From B73-G16 sp964611295 (GTDB lineage: Bacteria; Desulfobacterota; B13-G15): a stretch of DNA of 64,000 nt. A program made the position numbers and the translations under genes. The notes below the pieces were generated by a model that saw nothing but the letters and a program-made list of their open reading frames with translations, had not been told where the DNA came from and ran no database searches. Where the stretch lies: contig CAZSWV010000004.1 in assembly GCA_964611295.1 (NCBI GenBank), positions 77,907-141,906 of the forward strand. The letters are read 5' to 3'. Shown one piece after another: positions 7,890-16,560 of the stretch (position 1 is its first letter; every line of letters starts with the position of its first letter).

Positions 7890-8692
7890 CCCTTTATGGC
7901 CTTAAGGTTTTGATAAGAGGTGCGGGCGAATTGGCAAGCGCTGTAGCCCATCGGCTCTACCTTTGTCATTTCAAGGTGGCCATGACTGAAATACCAAGGC
8001 CTTTGGCGGTAAGGAGGAAGGTATGTTTTAGCGAGGCGGTATACGAAGGACATCAAGAAGTAGAAGGGGTCAAGGCGCTTTTGGTGAAAGAACCTGCTCA
8101 AGTGGAAGAGATGTGGCAAAGGGGGATAATCCCCATCCTTGTGGATCCAGAATTGAGGTCCTTGAGCTTCATAAAGCCTAGGGTCTTGGTCGATGCCATC
8201 ATGGCTAAGAGGAACCTCGGTACAAGTAAGGACATGGCTGAACTCGTGATAGGCCTTGGGCCAGGTTTTGAAGCTTCCAAGGACGTACATGTAGTAATAG
8301 AGACCAACCGTGGGCATAACCTGGGAAGGGTCATAGTGGAAGGCACAGCCGAGCCCGATACTGGCATACCCGGGGACATAGGGGGCTATAGGGAAGAACG
8401 GGTCCTTAGGGCCCCGAGAGACGGCCTGTTTGAGCCCTTGAAGGAGATAGGTGACATGGTAGAGGAAGGAGAACCTGTGGCTTATGTCGGGGGCGAGCCG
8501 GTTCGATCCAGGATCAAAGGCGTGATAAGGGGGCTTCTGCGTGAAGGGATGTTTGTCCAAAAGGGCATGAAATTGGGGGATGTCGACCCAAGGGGTATAA
8601 GGGATTACTGCTTCACCATATCCGACAAGGCGAGGGCAGTGGCGGGAGGTGTCCTTGAAGCCATACTTAGACACTTCAACCGCGAGGCTTGA
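7886..8692 (+). CDS. yqeB: Selenium-dependent molybdenum hydroxylase accessory protein YqeB
   Basis: A 268-residue homologue of YqeB (EF2563 family), an accessory protein found with selenium-dependent molybdenum hydroxylases. Visible marks: the N-terminal Rossmann-like KVLIRGAGELASAVAHRLYLCHF, the stretch VDAIMAKRNLGTSKDMAELVIGLGPGFEA, VVIETNRGHNLGRVI and the biotinyl/barrel-like C-terminal half (RAPRDGLFEPLKEIGDMVEEGEPVAYVGG, with KGVIRGLLREGMFVQKGMKLGDVDPR). The ATG at 7886 overlaps the previous TGA (ATGA), which decides the start against an upstream ATG at 7853. Followed directly by the YqeC fusion. Biochemistry unproven; the family is assigned by its motifs and neighbours. Confidence 0.92.
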   Translation: MTLYGLKVLIRGAGELASAVAHRLYLCHFKVAMTEIPRPLAVRRKVCFSEAVYEGHQEVEGVKALLVKEPAQVEEMWQRGIIPILVDPELRSLSFIKPRVLVDAIMAKRNLGTSKDMAELVIGLGPGFEASKDVHVVIETNRGHNLGRVIVEGTAEPDTGIPGDIGGYREERVLRAPRDGLFEPLKEIGDMVEEGEPVAYVGGEPVRSRIKGVIRGLLREGMFVQKGMKLGDVDPRGIRDYCFTISDKARAVAGGVLEAILRHFNREA

Positions 8693-10025
8693 GCTCCTTG
8701 AGGAACTCCTTTACCTGTGGGAACCCATATATCCGAGCTTGGCTGATTTCCTACAAGCCCTTTCAGGTAAAGGCGAAGGGGATTTTTTGGAAATAGGGCC
8801 TTTTTCTGGCGGTGTTGCCAAGGAAATGGCAAAAAGGGGCTTCAAGGTGGCTGTGTTGGCCCAAGAGGAGGTCCTCGGTATCCTTAAATCCTACCTTGCA
8901 AAAGGGGGAAGGCAAACGCTCTTTTACCAATGGCAAGGGGGGGACTTGCCGCTCCTCGATGGCTGTTTTGACCTCGTTTTTTGCAGAGGGGCCTTTTTCT
9001 TTATCAATGAGGCCTTTTTGAGGGAAGTGGAGAGGATCCTTTCGCCAGGTGGGATGGCCCTGATCGGAGGAGGATACGGCCCCTTTGCCCCTGAGGAGGT
9101 TTTGAAGGCCATAGCGTGGAGATCGAAAGAGTTGAACTTGGCATTGGGCAAAAGGTACCTAAGCCCTGGGGAACTGAGGGCCATGCTTGAAAGGGCAGGG
9201 CTTTCCAAATTTAAGCTAATCGAAGAAGGGGGTCTATGGGTCCTCCTACAGAAGGAGGGGAAAGGAGAGTCAGTAGGCATAAAAGAAGCCCTTGGGTTAG
9301 GGCCAAAGGAAGTCATATCCCTTGTAGGTGGGGGAGGAAAGACCACCCTTATGTTCACTTTGGCCAAAGAGCTGGCAAGGGAAGGTAAAAAGGTCTTGAC
9401 TACTACTACAACTAAGATATACGAGCCCTCAAAGGAAGAGGTGCCAGGGGTCCTATTAGGTGAAGATCCTCAAGGCCTTATCGAGGAGGTCCAGAAGGGG
9501 TTGGAGGAACGCCCTTGGGTTGTGGTTGCGAAGAAGAGGACCGAAGAAGGAAAGCTCTTGGGAATAGAACCCGGCCTTGTGGAGAGGCTTTTTAAGCTAG
9601 TCGACTACGTAATAGTAGAGGCAGACGGTTCAAAGGGAAGGCCGATTAAGGTACATGGTGAATCAGAACCTGTAGTGCCCGAGTGTACCACCCTTTTTGT
9701 GGTTTTGGTGGGAGCCGATGGGATCTCAAAACCCCTTTCCCCTGACTGGATCTTTAGGTATGAAAAGGCAAAGGAGATCCTCGCCATAGGCGAGGGGGAC
9801 AGGCTAACGGTAGAAAACCTCCTGGCCTTGTTTTCCAGCCAAAGGGGGTTGCTCAAGGGGAAACCTCCTCAAGCCAGGGTGGTGGTCTTCATCAACAAAG
9901 TAGACGGTCCCTCGGAGCTTGGGCTTGCAAGGGAGCTTTCGCAGTTGTTAGAAAAGAGAGGATACCGGGTTATCCTGGGAAGGGCCTTCTTCAATAAGTC
10001 GGTGGTCGAGCTTTGGGGGACATAA
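8649..10025 (+). CDS. SAM methyltransferase-YqeC fusion (selenium-dependent Mo hydroxylase accessory)
   Basis: A 458-residue two-domain protein. Residues ~25-205 look like a class I SAM-dependent methyltransferase (FLEIGPFSGGVAKEMAKRGF as motif I, LPLLDGCFDLVFCRGAFFF, VERILSPGGMALIGGG). Residues ~213-458 are YqeC, a P-loop accessory protein: ALGLGPKEVISLVGGGGKTT, TTTTKIYEPS, VIVEADGSKGRPIKVH, EPVVPECTTLFVVLVGADG. The methyltransferase looks like an added module on YqeC. The first start is a GTG at 8649, inside yqeB (44-base overlap); a TTG at 8655 stands five bases after GGGAGG and is equally possible. It ends the Mo/Se gene group; no selD or xanthine-dehydrogenase-like gene lies in the window. 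Confidence 0.88.
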   Translation: MSLKPYLDTSTARLELLEELLYLWEPIYPSLADFLQALSGKGEGDFLEIGPFSGGVAKEMAKRGFKVAVLAQEEVLGILKSYLAKGGRQTLFYQWQGGDLPLLDGCFDLVFCRGAFFFINEAFLREVERILSPGGMALIGGGYGPFAPEEVLKAIAWRSKELNLALGKRYLSPGELRAMLERAGLSKFKLIEEGGLWVLLQKEGKGESVGIKEALGLGPKEVISLVGGGGKTTLMFTLAKELAREGKKVLTTTTTKIYEPSKEEVPGVLLGEDPQGLIEEVQKGLEERPWVVVAKKRTEEGKLLGIEPGLVERLFKLVDYVIVEADGSKGRPIKVHGESEPVVPECTTLFVVLVGADGISKPLSPDWIFRYEKAKEILAIGEGDRLTVENLLALFSSQRGLLKGKPPQARVVVFINKVDGPSELGLARELSQLLEKRGYRVILGRAFFNKSVVELWGT

Positions 10026-10039
10026 AGGGGTAGGAGGAG

Positions 10040-10825
10040 ATGATGTTTAAGGTTGCCACATATAACGTTAACTCCATAAGGTCAAGGCTTCCCCTTGTCC
10101 TTGGATGGTTGAAAAAAGAAAGGCCTCACGTCCTTTGCATGCAGGAGACCAAGGTCCCAGATGAGGAGTTTCCAAAAGAGGAGATAGAAGCCTTGGGTTA
10201 TAAAGTAGTCTTTAAGGGACAGAAAGGGGGAAGTGGCGTTGCAGTGGTTTCCTTGGAGGAGCCCGAAGAGGTGAGTTTTGGGCTTGATGATGGCCAAGGC
10301 CCTCCTGATCCAGATAGGCTTCTTTGTTGCAAGTTAAAAGGCCTTTGGGTTGTCAACGTGTACGTCCCCCAGGGCCAGAGTCCCGATTCGCCTATGTTTT
10401 CCTATAAGCTCAACTGGTTTGACCGGCTTTTGGGGTATTTAAAGAGGCGTTTTGACCCTCAAGGGATGCTCCTTTTGTGTGGCGATCTGAACGTGGCTCC
10501 GGAAGAAATAGACGTACATAACCCCAAGAGGCTTTTAGGACACGTATGTTTCAGGCCTGAGGTATGGGAAAAGTTCGAGGCCTTAAAAAGGTGGGGGCTT
10601 GTTGACGTGTTCAGGTTGCATCATCCAGGGGAGCCAGGCCAATATACCTTTTTCGACTATAGGGTCCCACGGGCCCTTGAAAGGGGGCTTGGCTGGAGGG
10701 TGGATCATATTTTGGCTACGGCTCCCCTTGCCTCAAGGTCCCTTAGGTGTTGGATAGACCTTGAACCGCGTAAGGCCGAAAGGCCATCGGATCATACCCC
10801 TCTTGTTGCTGAGTTTGACGTCTAG
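10040..10825 (+). CDS. xth: Exodeoxyribonuclease III
   Basis: AP endonuclease / 3'-5' exonuclease of the ExoIII/APE1 family (261 residues), acting in base excision repair. Motifs: ATYNVNSIRSRL at the N terminus, the metal-binding MQETKV, NVYVPQGQ, LCGDLNVAPEEIDVHNP and the C-terminal catalytic SDHTPLVAEF. The two neighbouring ATGs at 10040 and 10043 are both possible; AGGAGG lies two bases before the first and five before the second, favouring 10043. It follows the YqeC fusion by 14 bases and precedes the M18 aminopeptidase by 12, so it is probably in the same transcript. Confidence 0.96.
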   Translation: MMFKVATYNVNSIRSRLPLVLGWLKKERPHVLCMQETKVPDEEFPKEEIEALGYKVVFKGQKGGSGVAVVSLEEPEEVSFGLDDGQGPPDPDRLLCCKLKGLWVVNVYVPQGQSPDSPMFSYKLNWFDRLLGYLKRRFDPQGMLLLCGDLNVAPEEIDVHNPKRLLGHVCFRPEVWEKFEALKRWGLVDVFRLHHPGEPGQYTFFDYRVPRALERGLGWRVDHILATAPLASRSLRCWIDLEPRKAERPSDHTPLVAEFDV

Positions 10826-10837
10826 GGAGGTGTTGCA

Positions 10838-12235
10838 ATGGAAGGGTTGAAGGAATTGGAAAAGGAGCTCAAGTTAAGGTCCAGGCCGGTATGGGAGAGA
10901 TACGACCCACAGATGCGGCAGCGGGCCTTTGAATTTGCGGAGGGTTACAAGGCCTTTTTGTCCTTCGCCAAAACGGAAAGGGAGGCCGTACAGTGGATTG
11001 TAAAGGAGGCCCTTGAGAGGGGTTTTGATCCCAAGGGGGTAAAGGGGAAGCTTGTGAAGGTGAACAGGGACAAGGCCGTCGCCCTTGCGGTCCTCGGACA
11101 AAGGCCTTTGGAGGAGGGCTTGAGGATCATAGTCTCCCACATCGATACCCCGAGGCTTGACCTAAAACAGAATCCCCTTTTCGAGGACATGGATTTGGCC
11201 TTTTTCAGGACCCACTACTATGGGGGGATAAAGAAATACCATTGGGTCTCCCAGCCTTTGGCGTTACACGGCGTGGTAGTGAAGGAGGATGGGGCCAAGG
11301 TATGGATAAGGATAGGGGAGGAAGAAGGAGATCCGGTTTTTGTCTGTCCTGACCTTTTGCCTCACCTTTCGCGTAAGGTTCAGGACGAGAAGAAGCTAAA
11401 GGAGGCCATCGAGGCCGAAAGGCTCACGGTTCTCATAGGTCACATGCCCATGGAGGGCGATGAGGAGATAAAAGAAAAGGTGAAGTTGAACGTCCTAAGG
11501 CTTTTGAAGGAAAGATATGGGATAAAAGAAGAGGACCTTTTAAGCGCAGAGCTTCAACTTGTGCCTGCTGGAAAGGCAAGGGACCTGGGGTTGGACAGGT
11601 CCTTTATAGGGGGTTATGGTCAGGACGACAGGATCTGCGCTTATTGTGCCTTACGGGCCATACTGGAAGTGGAGAGGCCGCAGTTTACCGTCTTGGCCCT
11701 TTTTGTGGACAAAGAGGAAATCGGAAGCGACGGAAACACCGGAGCCAAATCCAGGTTTCTGGAAATGGTCTTAAAGGACCTTTGTCGCCTCCAGGGGAAG
11801 GAATTCACCTTGGGGCTGATGCTCGAATCCCTATTCCAATCTAAGGCCATCTCCGCCGATGTTACTGCTGGTGTTGATCCCAACTACAAAGAAGTCCATG
11901 AGGTCCAGAACAACGCCCGTATAGGATATGGTGTGGCGCTTTCCAAGTTCACTGGGGCAGGAGGAAAGTACTCGACCAGCGATGCCTCCGCCGAGTACGT
12001 AGCTGAGATAAGAGCTATGCTTAACAAGGAAGGTATCGCATGGCAAATGGCAGAACTCGGAAAGGTTGACGAAGGAGGAGGTGGAACAGTTGCCAAGTAC
12101 CTAGCTGTATACGGCATGGACATAGTGGATTGCGGGACCCCCCTCTTGGGGATGCATTCCCCCTTTGAAGTCTCAAGCAAGGCCGATCTCTATGAGACCT
12201 TTAGGGCCTACAGGGCCTTTTTCAATTGGGGATGA
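10838..12235 (+). CDS. M18 family aminopeptidase
   Basis: Cytosolic zinc aminopeptidase of family M18 (465 residues, typical length), releasing N-terminal amino acids from peptides. Metal-site and catalytic stretches: VSHIDTPRLDLK (first His and Asp), GGYGQDDRICAYCALRAI (bridging Asp), VDKEEIGSDGNTGAKS (catalytic Glu pair) and, near the C terminus, LLGMHSPFEVSSKADLYETF (last His). GGGAGGTGTTGC precedes the ATG. The next gene, rfaE2, overlaps its TGA by ATGA. Confidence 0.93.
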   Translation: MEGLKELEKELKLRSRPVWERYDPQMRQRAFEFAEGYKAFLSFAKTEREAVQWIVKEALERGFDPKGVKGKLVKVNRDKAVALAVLGQRPLEEGLRIIVSHIDTPRLDLKQNPLFEDMDLAFFRTHYYGGIKKYHWVSQPLALHGVVVKEDGAKVWIRIGEEEGDPVFVCPDLLPHLSRKVQDEKKLKEAIEAERLTVLIGHMPMEGDEEIKEKVKLNVLRLLKERYGIKEEDLLSAELQLVPAGKARDLGLDRSFIGGYGQDDRICAYCALRAILEVERPQFTVLALFVDKEEIGSDGNTGAKSRFLEMVLKDLCRLQGKEFTLGLMLESLFQSKAISADVTAGVDPNYKEVHEVQNNARIGYGVALSKFTGAGGKYSTSDASAEYVAEIRAMLNKEGIAWQMAELGKVDEGGGGTVAKYLAVYGMDIVDCGTPLLGMHSPFEVSSKADLYETFRAYRAFFNWG

Positions 12236-12741
12236 GGTCTGAGTCAAAGATAAAAGGCCTTGAGGAACTCAAGGCCATAGTAGCAGCCCTCAAAGCCGAG
12301 GGCAAAAGGATAGTCTTCACCAATGGCTGTTTTGACCTCTTACACGTAGGACACGTTGCCTATCTTGAGGAAGCGAGGTCCTATGGGGATGTGCTGATAG
12401 TAGGCTTGAACAGCGATGCCTCGGTAAAGAGGATAAAGGGTCCCCAAAGGCCCATAATGCCCGAGTGGGCAAGGGCTAGGATGTTGGCTGCCCTTTGGGC
12501 AGTTGATTACGTAGTGGTTTTCGAAGAGGAGACACCTTTGAGGGTGATAAGGGAGCTTAAACCCCACGTTTTGGTCAAAGGCGGCGATTGGAAGGAGGAG
12601 CAAGTGATAGGCAGGGAGTTGGTAGAGGAGGTTAAGATAACGCCTTACCTTGAAGGTTTTTCCACTACTGCTTTAGTGCGAAAGATCAAAGGACTACCTA
12701 TGGAAACGTCTGAAGAGTTCCTCGCGGGAAAAGACCAATAA
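12232..12741 (+). CDS. rfaE2: D-glycero-beta-D-manno-heptose 1-phosphate adenylyltransferase
   Basis: Nucleotidyltransferase that makes ADP-heptose from heptose 1-phosphate for the LPS inner core; the stand-alone second domain of HldE. The ~169-residue chain carries the HxGH signature (TNGCFDLLHVGHVAYLEEA), VGLNSDASVKRIKGPQRPI, RARMLAALWAVDYVVVFEE and LVKGGDWKEEQVIG, all characteristic of RfaE domain II. The ATG at 12232 overlaps the aminopeptidase stop (ATGA), preferred to a TTG six bases upstream. Its last 48 bases overlap the end of mutL on the opposite strand. Its presence argues for a diderm cell envelope. No hldA-like kinase is in the window. Confidence 0.93.
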   Translation: MRSESKIKGLEELKAIVAALKAEGKRIVFTNGCFDLLHVGHVAYLEEARSYGDVLIVGLNSDASVKRIKGPQRPIMPEWARARMLAALWAVDYVVVFEEETPLRVIRELKPHVLVKGGDWKEEQVIGRELVEEVKITPYLEGFSTTALVRKIKGLPMETSEEFLAGKDQ

Positions 12742-14286
12742 CAAGGGCCTACCATGGGGACAAGTCTGGGGGAAGGAGATAGAGGCCCATTCCTTTAGAA
12801 GGACGCGCATCTCCTCTAACGATAAAGGGGTGTTAGCCTTTACGGCCCCTTGACAGGCCAAAGATTTCCTTACCCTTTCAAAAAGGTCATCGCCTTGCCC
12901 TTTTACCCCTTCCAGAAGGGCTTCTATGGCCTCTTTGGCCCCTTCGGGTTTGACAGTGGAGGGTACGGCCTTAAGGAGGATGCTCCTTGGGCCAAAGGGC
13001 TCAAATTCGAAGCCGAAGGAAGAGAAGACCCCTTTGTTTTCCAAAAGGAAGGAAATTTCTGCCTCAGAAAACTCCAGGACTAGGGGTACAGTCAATTGAA
13101 GGCCTAAAGGATTGACCTTGAGCTTTTCGTAAAGGATCCTTTCGTGGAGGGCATGTTGGTCAAAGACCATAAGCCCTTCAGGTCCTTTTGCCAATATGTA
13201 AGTATTATCGAGCTGACCTATAGGTTCCAAAGGGGTTATAGTCTCGGTTTTATCCAGTAAGGTGGATGTTCCAGCTTGGGGGTGTACTGAGGAAACGAAG
13301 GCCCTTTTCGGCGACAAGGCCTCCTTTAAAGCCTCCTTAATGAAACCATAGGTCCTCTCAGGTGCCTCGAACCTCACTTCGGCCTTGGTAGGGTGTACGT
13401 TCACATCTACCTCTTCTGGCGGGAGGTATAACTTGATGACGGCCAAAGGATAGGTGCCTCGAGGGATCAAATCCGAGTAGAGTTCAGAAAGGATTTGTAA
13501 GATAGTCCTATCCCTTACGTAACGATCGTTTACGTAAAAGTAGATCCCTTTTGTGTTCCCCCTGTGATAAGGGGGTAAGCTAAGCCATGCCCTTAAAGTG
13601 TAAGGGGGGTCTTCCTCTTGGAAGCATAGCATTTTGTCCTCCATAGGAAGGCCAAAGAGCAAGGCGATCCTTTCCCCTTCCGAAGAGGCAGGTAAGTACA
13701 ATAGTTCCTTATCCCCATGGATAAGGAGGAAATTCACCCCTGGTTTGGCAAGGGCTAGCCTGACTACGGCTTCAACTGAGTAGCCGAGCTCCGTTTGTGT
13801 CGACTTCAAGAACTTCTTCCTAGCAGGTAGGTTGAAAAACAAGTCCCTTACTTCTACAATCGTCCCCTTTGGTGCCCCTGTGGGAAAGCTCCCTAATAAC
13901 TTCCCCCCTTCAACCACTACCTTGACGCCCGGTGAGCCTTCCGCCCGCGTGATAAGGGTTAGCCTTGAGACCCTCGCGATGGAGGGAAGGGCTTCACCCC
14001 TGAAGCCAAAGGTCAGGACCTTGGTCAGATCCTCTTCGTGGCGTAGTTTAGAGGTGGCGTGGTGTTCTAGGGCCAAAAGGGCATCTTCAGGCGTCATCCC
14101 CTCTCCATCGTCCTGGACCCTTACCAAGAGTTTCCCCCCTTCCTGGAGCCTTATTTCTATATGAGAGGCCCCTGCATCGAGGGAGTTTTCCACCAGTTCT
14201 TTGACCACAGAAGAAGGCCTCTCTATCACCTCCCCAGCGGCAATTTTGGAGACGAGTTCCTCAGGGAGGACCTTTACCTTTCCCAA
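12694..14286 (-). CDS. mutL: DNA mismatch repair protein MutL (endonuclease type, short)
   Basis: Mismatch-repair matchmaker and nicking endonuclease. N-terminal GHKL ATPase motifs: AAGEVIERPSSVVKELVENSLDA, VQDDGEGM, KVLTFGFRGEALPSIA. The C-terminal domain has the metal-binding DQHALHERILYEKL at about 376-389, matching DQHA(x)2E(x)4E, which marks MutL proteins with latent endonuclease activity (no MutH needed). At 530 residues it is shorter than the usual 600 or more, mainly through a brief linker between the domains. It begins with TTG, overlapping pgi by 13 bases, and is the last gene of the guaA-dnaE-accA-pgi-mutL run. Its 3' end overlaps rfaE2. Confidence 0.96.
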   Translation of the reverse strand: MGKVKVLPEELVSKIAAGEVIERPSSVVKELVENSLDAGASHIEIRLQEGGKLLVRVQDDGEGMTPEDALLALEHHATSKLRHEEDLTKVLTFGFRGEALPSIARVSRLTLITRAEGSPGVKVVVEGGKLLGSFPTGAPKGTIVEVRDLFFNLPARKKFLKSTQTELGYSVEAVVRLALAKPGVNFLLIHGDKELLYLPASSEGERIALLFGLPMEDKMLCFQEEDPPYTLRAWLSLPPYHRGNTKGIYFYVNDRYVRDRTILQILSELYSDLIPRGTYPLAVIKLYLPPEEVDVNVHPTKAEVRFEAPERTYGFIKEALKEALSPKRAFVSSVHPQAGTSTLLDKTETITPLEPIGQLDNTYILAKGPEGLMVFDQHALHERILYEKLKVNPLGLQLTVPLVLEFSEAEISFLLENKGVFSSFGFEFEPFGPRSILLKAVPSTVKPEGAKEAIEALLEGVKGQGDDLFERVRKSLACQGAVKANTPLSLEEMRVLLKEWASISFPQTCPHGRPLLLVFSREELFRRFHR

Positions 14287-15611
14287 GCCTCTATTTCTCC
14301 CCTTTCCTTCTCAAATCCCTTTCGACCCAAGAGGGCCCATGTCAAACGTTTCCCTTTTTCGACAGCGGGCTGATCGAGAGGGTTGACTTGGTAGAACTTA
14401 CCCAAGAGCAAGGTCTCCATCTCCCAGAAGAAAAAGAGCTCCCCTAAAGCACGGGGTGTGAGGGGCAAGGCCATCCGGTAGAAAGGGCACCCCCTTTCGG
14501 CAAGTACGTATTCGGTGGCCTTCCTTTCTGCTTCCAAAACCTCCTGAACCCTTTTGCCTTCGAGGACCTTTGCCTCTTCAGATCCTATTAACCCCTGGGC
14601 TAGTTCAAGGTCAAAGGTATGGGACAGCGGCCTTAATACCGTAAAGGCTTTATCCTTCGGACCATCGAGCCAGAGTTGAAGCTGCGAATGCTGGTCCATC
14701 GGTCCACGGGCCCAAAAGGGGGTTGGTGCGAGGTCTTCCCTCTTGCCGAGACTTTCGGCGAGCAGTTGGACCCTCCAAGGACCAACCCTCCAGAGGGCAT
14801 CGCCATAGATCATTGTTACCCAAGTGTACTTCCCTTTTTCACGGTGTAAAAGGAAGAGAAGGGCTGCGGTTTCAAGGGCCGGTCTTCCTTCACCTTCCCG
14901 TAAGGAGCGGTCCATGTCGATGGCCCCGAGTAATAACTCCATGGTATCGATACCGAGGACTTCAGCAGGGACAAGACCCACCACGGACAATACCGAAAAC
15001 CTTCCAACCACCTTTGGGGGAAGATCAAAGGCCTGAAGGCCCTCCTCTTGGGCGAACTTCCTTAAAGGCCCTCTTTGGGGATCAGTGATAACCAACAAGC
15101 GATCCTTCCAATCGGAAAAGCGAGATTTAAGTCCACCTAAGAAGGCCAATAACTGGACAAGCGTCTCTATAGTTTCTCCAGATTTGCTTATGACAATCAC
15201 CAAAGGGTTTCCTTCTAAGGTTATTTCCAGGGCCTTTACGCAGGTGGACGGATCCAAATTGTCTAGGAAAAAGACCCTCGGTCCCTTTTGGCCTGCCTTT
15301 GATTCCAAGGCCATCCACGGGTGAAAAAGGGCTTCCACCAAGGCTTGAGGACCAAGGGATGAACCGCCGATGCCCAGTACTACCACAGGGTCAAAGCAGT
15401 CGCGATATGCCCTTGCCTTCTCGATCACGTGGTCGGTCTCTTTCAGGTAAGGGGTGTCAAGGAAGGGTAGCTCTCCTCGGTTCCTTTCCACCTGGACCTC
15501 CCACCACGCCCTTTGGGCATGGGGCCAGAAGGCCTCGAGGCGCCCTTTCGGGATGCCTCCTCTTACAGTTTCCTGATAGAGACCCCGTGGATCAACCTGA
15601 AGGGTTTTCAA
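14274..15611 (-). CDS. pgi: Glucose-6-phosphate isomerase
   Basis: Interconverts glucose 6-phosphate and fructose 6-phosphate (glycolysis/gluconeogenesis). Sugar-phosphate-isomerase marks: VVLGIGGSSLGPQALVEA, VISKSGETIETLVQ, and GPMDQHSQLQLWLDGPKDK with the catalytic His region. It belongs to the short (~450 residue) bacterial/archaeal-type Pgi group. The reading frame stays open back to 15653, but that start would overlap accA by 62 bases and has no ribosome site. The TTG at 15611, behind GGGGGTG, gives LKTLQVDPRGLYQETVRGG as N terminus and a 20-base overlap, and is preferred. Placement between accA and mutL is positional, not functional. Confidence 0.93.
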   Translation of the reverse strand: MKTLQVDPRGLYQETVRGGIPKGRLEAFWPHAQRAWWEVQVERNRGELPFLDTPYLKETDHVIEKARAYRDCFDPVVVLGIGGSSLGPQALVEALFHPWMALESKAGQKGPRVFFLDNLDPSTCVKALEITLEGNPLVIVISKSGETIETLVQLLAFLGGLKSRFSDWKDRLLVITDPQRGPLRKFAQEEGLQAFDLPPKVVGRFSVLSVVGLVPAEVLGIDTMELLLGAIDMDRSLREGEGRPALETAALLFLLHREKGKYTWVTMIYGDALWRVGPWRVQLLAESLGKREDLAPTPFWARGPMDQHSQLQLWLDGPKDKAFTVLRPLSHTFDLELAQGLIGSEEAKVLEGKRVQEVLEAERKATEYVLAERGCPFYRMALPLTPRALGELFFFWEMETLLLGKFYQVNPLDQPAVEKGKRLTWALLGRKGFEKERGEIEAWER

Positions 15612-16560
15612 GGAACACCCCCATGCGTCTGTACTTTTCGTACCGCTGTTCAAGGAGTTCTTCTGGGCTAAGTCTGTCTAGCTCTTGTAGATGCTTTATG
15701 ATCCTTTCTTTGAGGATAAAAGCGGCTTCCTTAGGGTTACGATGGGCACCGCCTAAGGGTTCGGGGACTATTTCGTCTATTATCCCAAGTTCCTTTAAGT
15801 CTTCGGCAGTAAGCCTAAGGGCTTCAGCTGCGTCAGGTGCCTTTTCCCTTGTCCGCCAGAGGATGGCTGCACAGCCTTCAGGTGATATCACCGAAAAGAT
15901 GGCATGTTCAAGCATTAAGAGCCTGTCCGCTACTGCAATGGCCAAAGCCCCCCCTGATCCCCCCTCGCCTATTATGGTGGAGATGATAGGTACAGGCAAC
16001 ATGGCCATCTCCCTCAAGTTTCGGGCTATGGCTTCGGCCTGTCCCCTTTCCTCTGCGCCTACCCCTGGATATGCCCCAGGGGTATCCACAAAGGTGATTA
16101 TGGGTTTTTTGAACCTAGCCCCAAGCTCCATAATGCGCAAGGCCTTCCTGTAACCTTCTGGATGGGGCATGCCGAAATTTCGCCTTTTGAGTTCTTGGAC
16201 GTTGTTCCCCTTCTGTTGCCCAATTACCGCCACAGTTCTTCCCTGGAGACTTGCAAGCCCCGCTATAACAGCAGGATCATCCCCAAAGGTCCTGTCGCCG
16301 TGAAGCTCTATAAAGTCTTCGAAGATTAGCTCGATGAAATCCAGGGCGTGGGGACGATCTATATGGCGACACAGCTGGGTCTTCTGCCAAGCAGTTAGGT
16401 TAGAGTAGATCTCCCTGTAAGCCTCCTCAAGCTTGGCCTTGAGCTTTTCCAAGCGTTTTCTGACTTTTGGGTCCTCTGGGGAGGCAAAACGGCTCAGTTC
16501 TTCATACTCCCTTTCGAGTTCCATGAGGGGCCTTTCGAATTCCAAGTAATGCCTCAACAC
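15592..16560 (-). CDS. accA: Acetyl-CoA carboxylase carboxyltransferase subunit alpha
   Basis: Alpha subunit of the carboxyltransferase half of acetyl-CoA carboxylase (malonyl-CoA for fatty acid synthesis); it needs AccD, which is not in this window. 322 residues, normal length. Motifs: YLEFERPLMELEREYEELS at the N terminus, LIFEDFIELHGDRTFGDDPAVIAGLA, FGMPHPEGYRKALRIMELG, FVDTPGAYPGVGAEERGQAEAIARN and IGEGGSGGALAIAVADRLLMLE. Starts with GTG overlapping dnaE by seven bases; dnaE-accA adjacency is common in several bacterial groups. Confidence 0.97.
   Translation of the reverse strand: MLRHYLEFERPLMELEREYEELSRFASPEDPKVRKRLEKLKAKLEEAYREIYSNLTAWQKTQLCRHIDRPHALDFIELIFEDFIELHGDRTFGDDPAVIAGLASLQGRTVAVIGQQKGNNVQELKRRNFGMPHPEGYRKALRIMELGARFKKPIITFVDTPGAYPGVGAEERGQAEAIARNLREMAMLPVPIISTIIGEGGSGGALAIAVADRLLMLEHAIFSVISPEGCAAILWRTREKAPDAAEALRLTAEDLKELGIIDEIVPEPLGGAHRNPKEAAFILKERIIKHLQELDRLSPEELLEQRYEKYRRMGVFLENPSG

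Noticed and set aside
15612..15653. Upstream start of pgi
   Set aside because: It needs a 62-base overlap with accA and has no ribosome site; the TTG at 15611 follows GGGGGTG.
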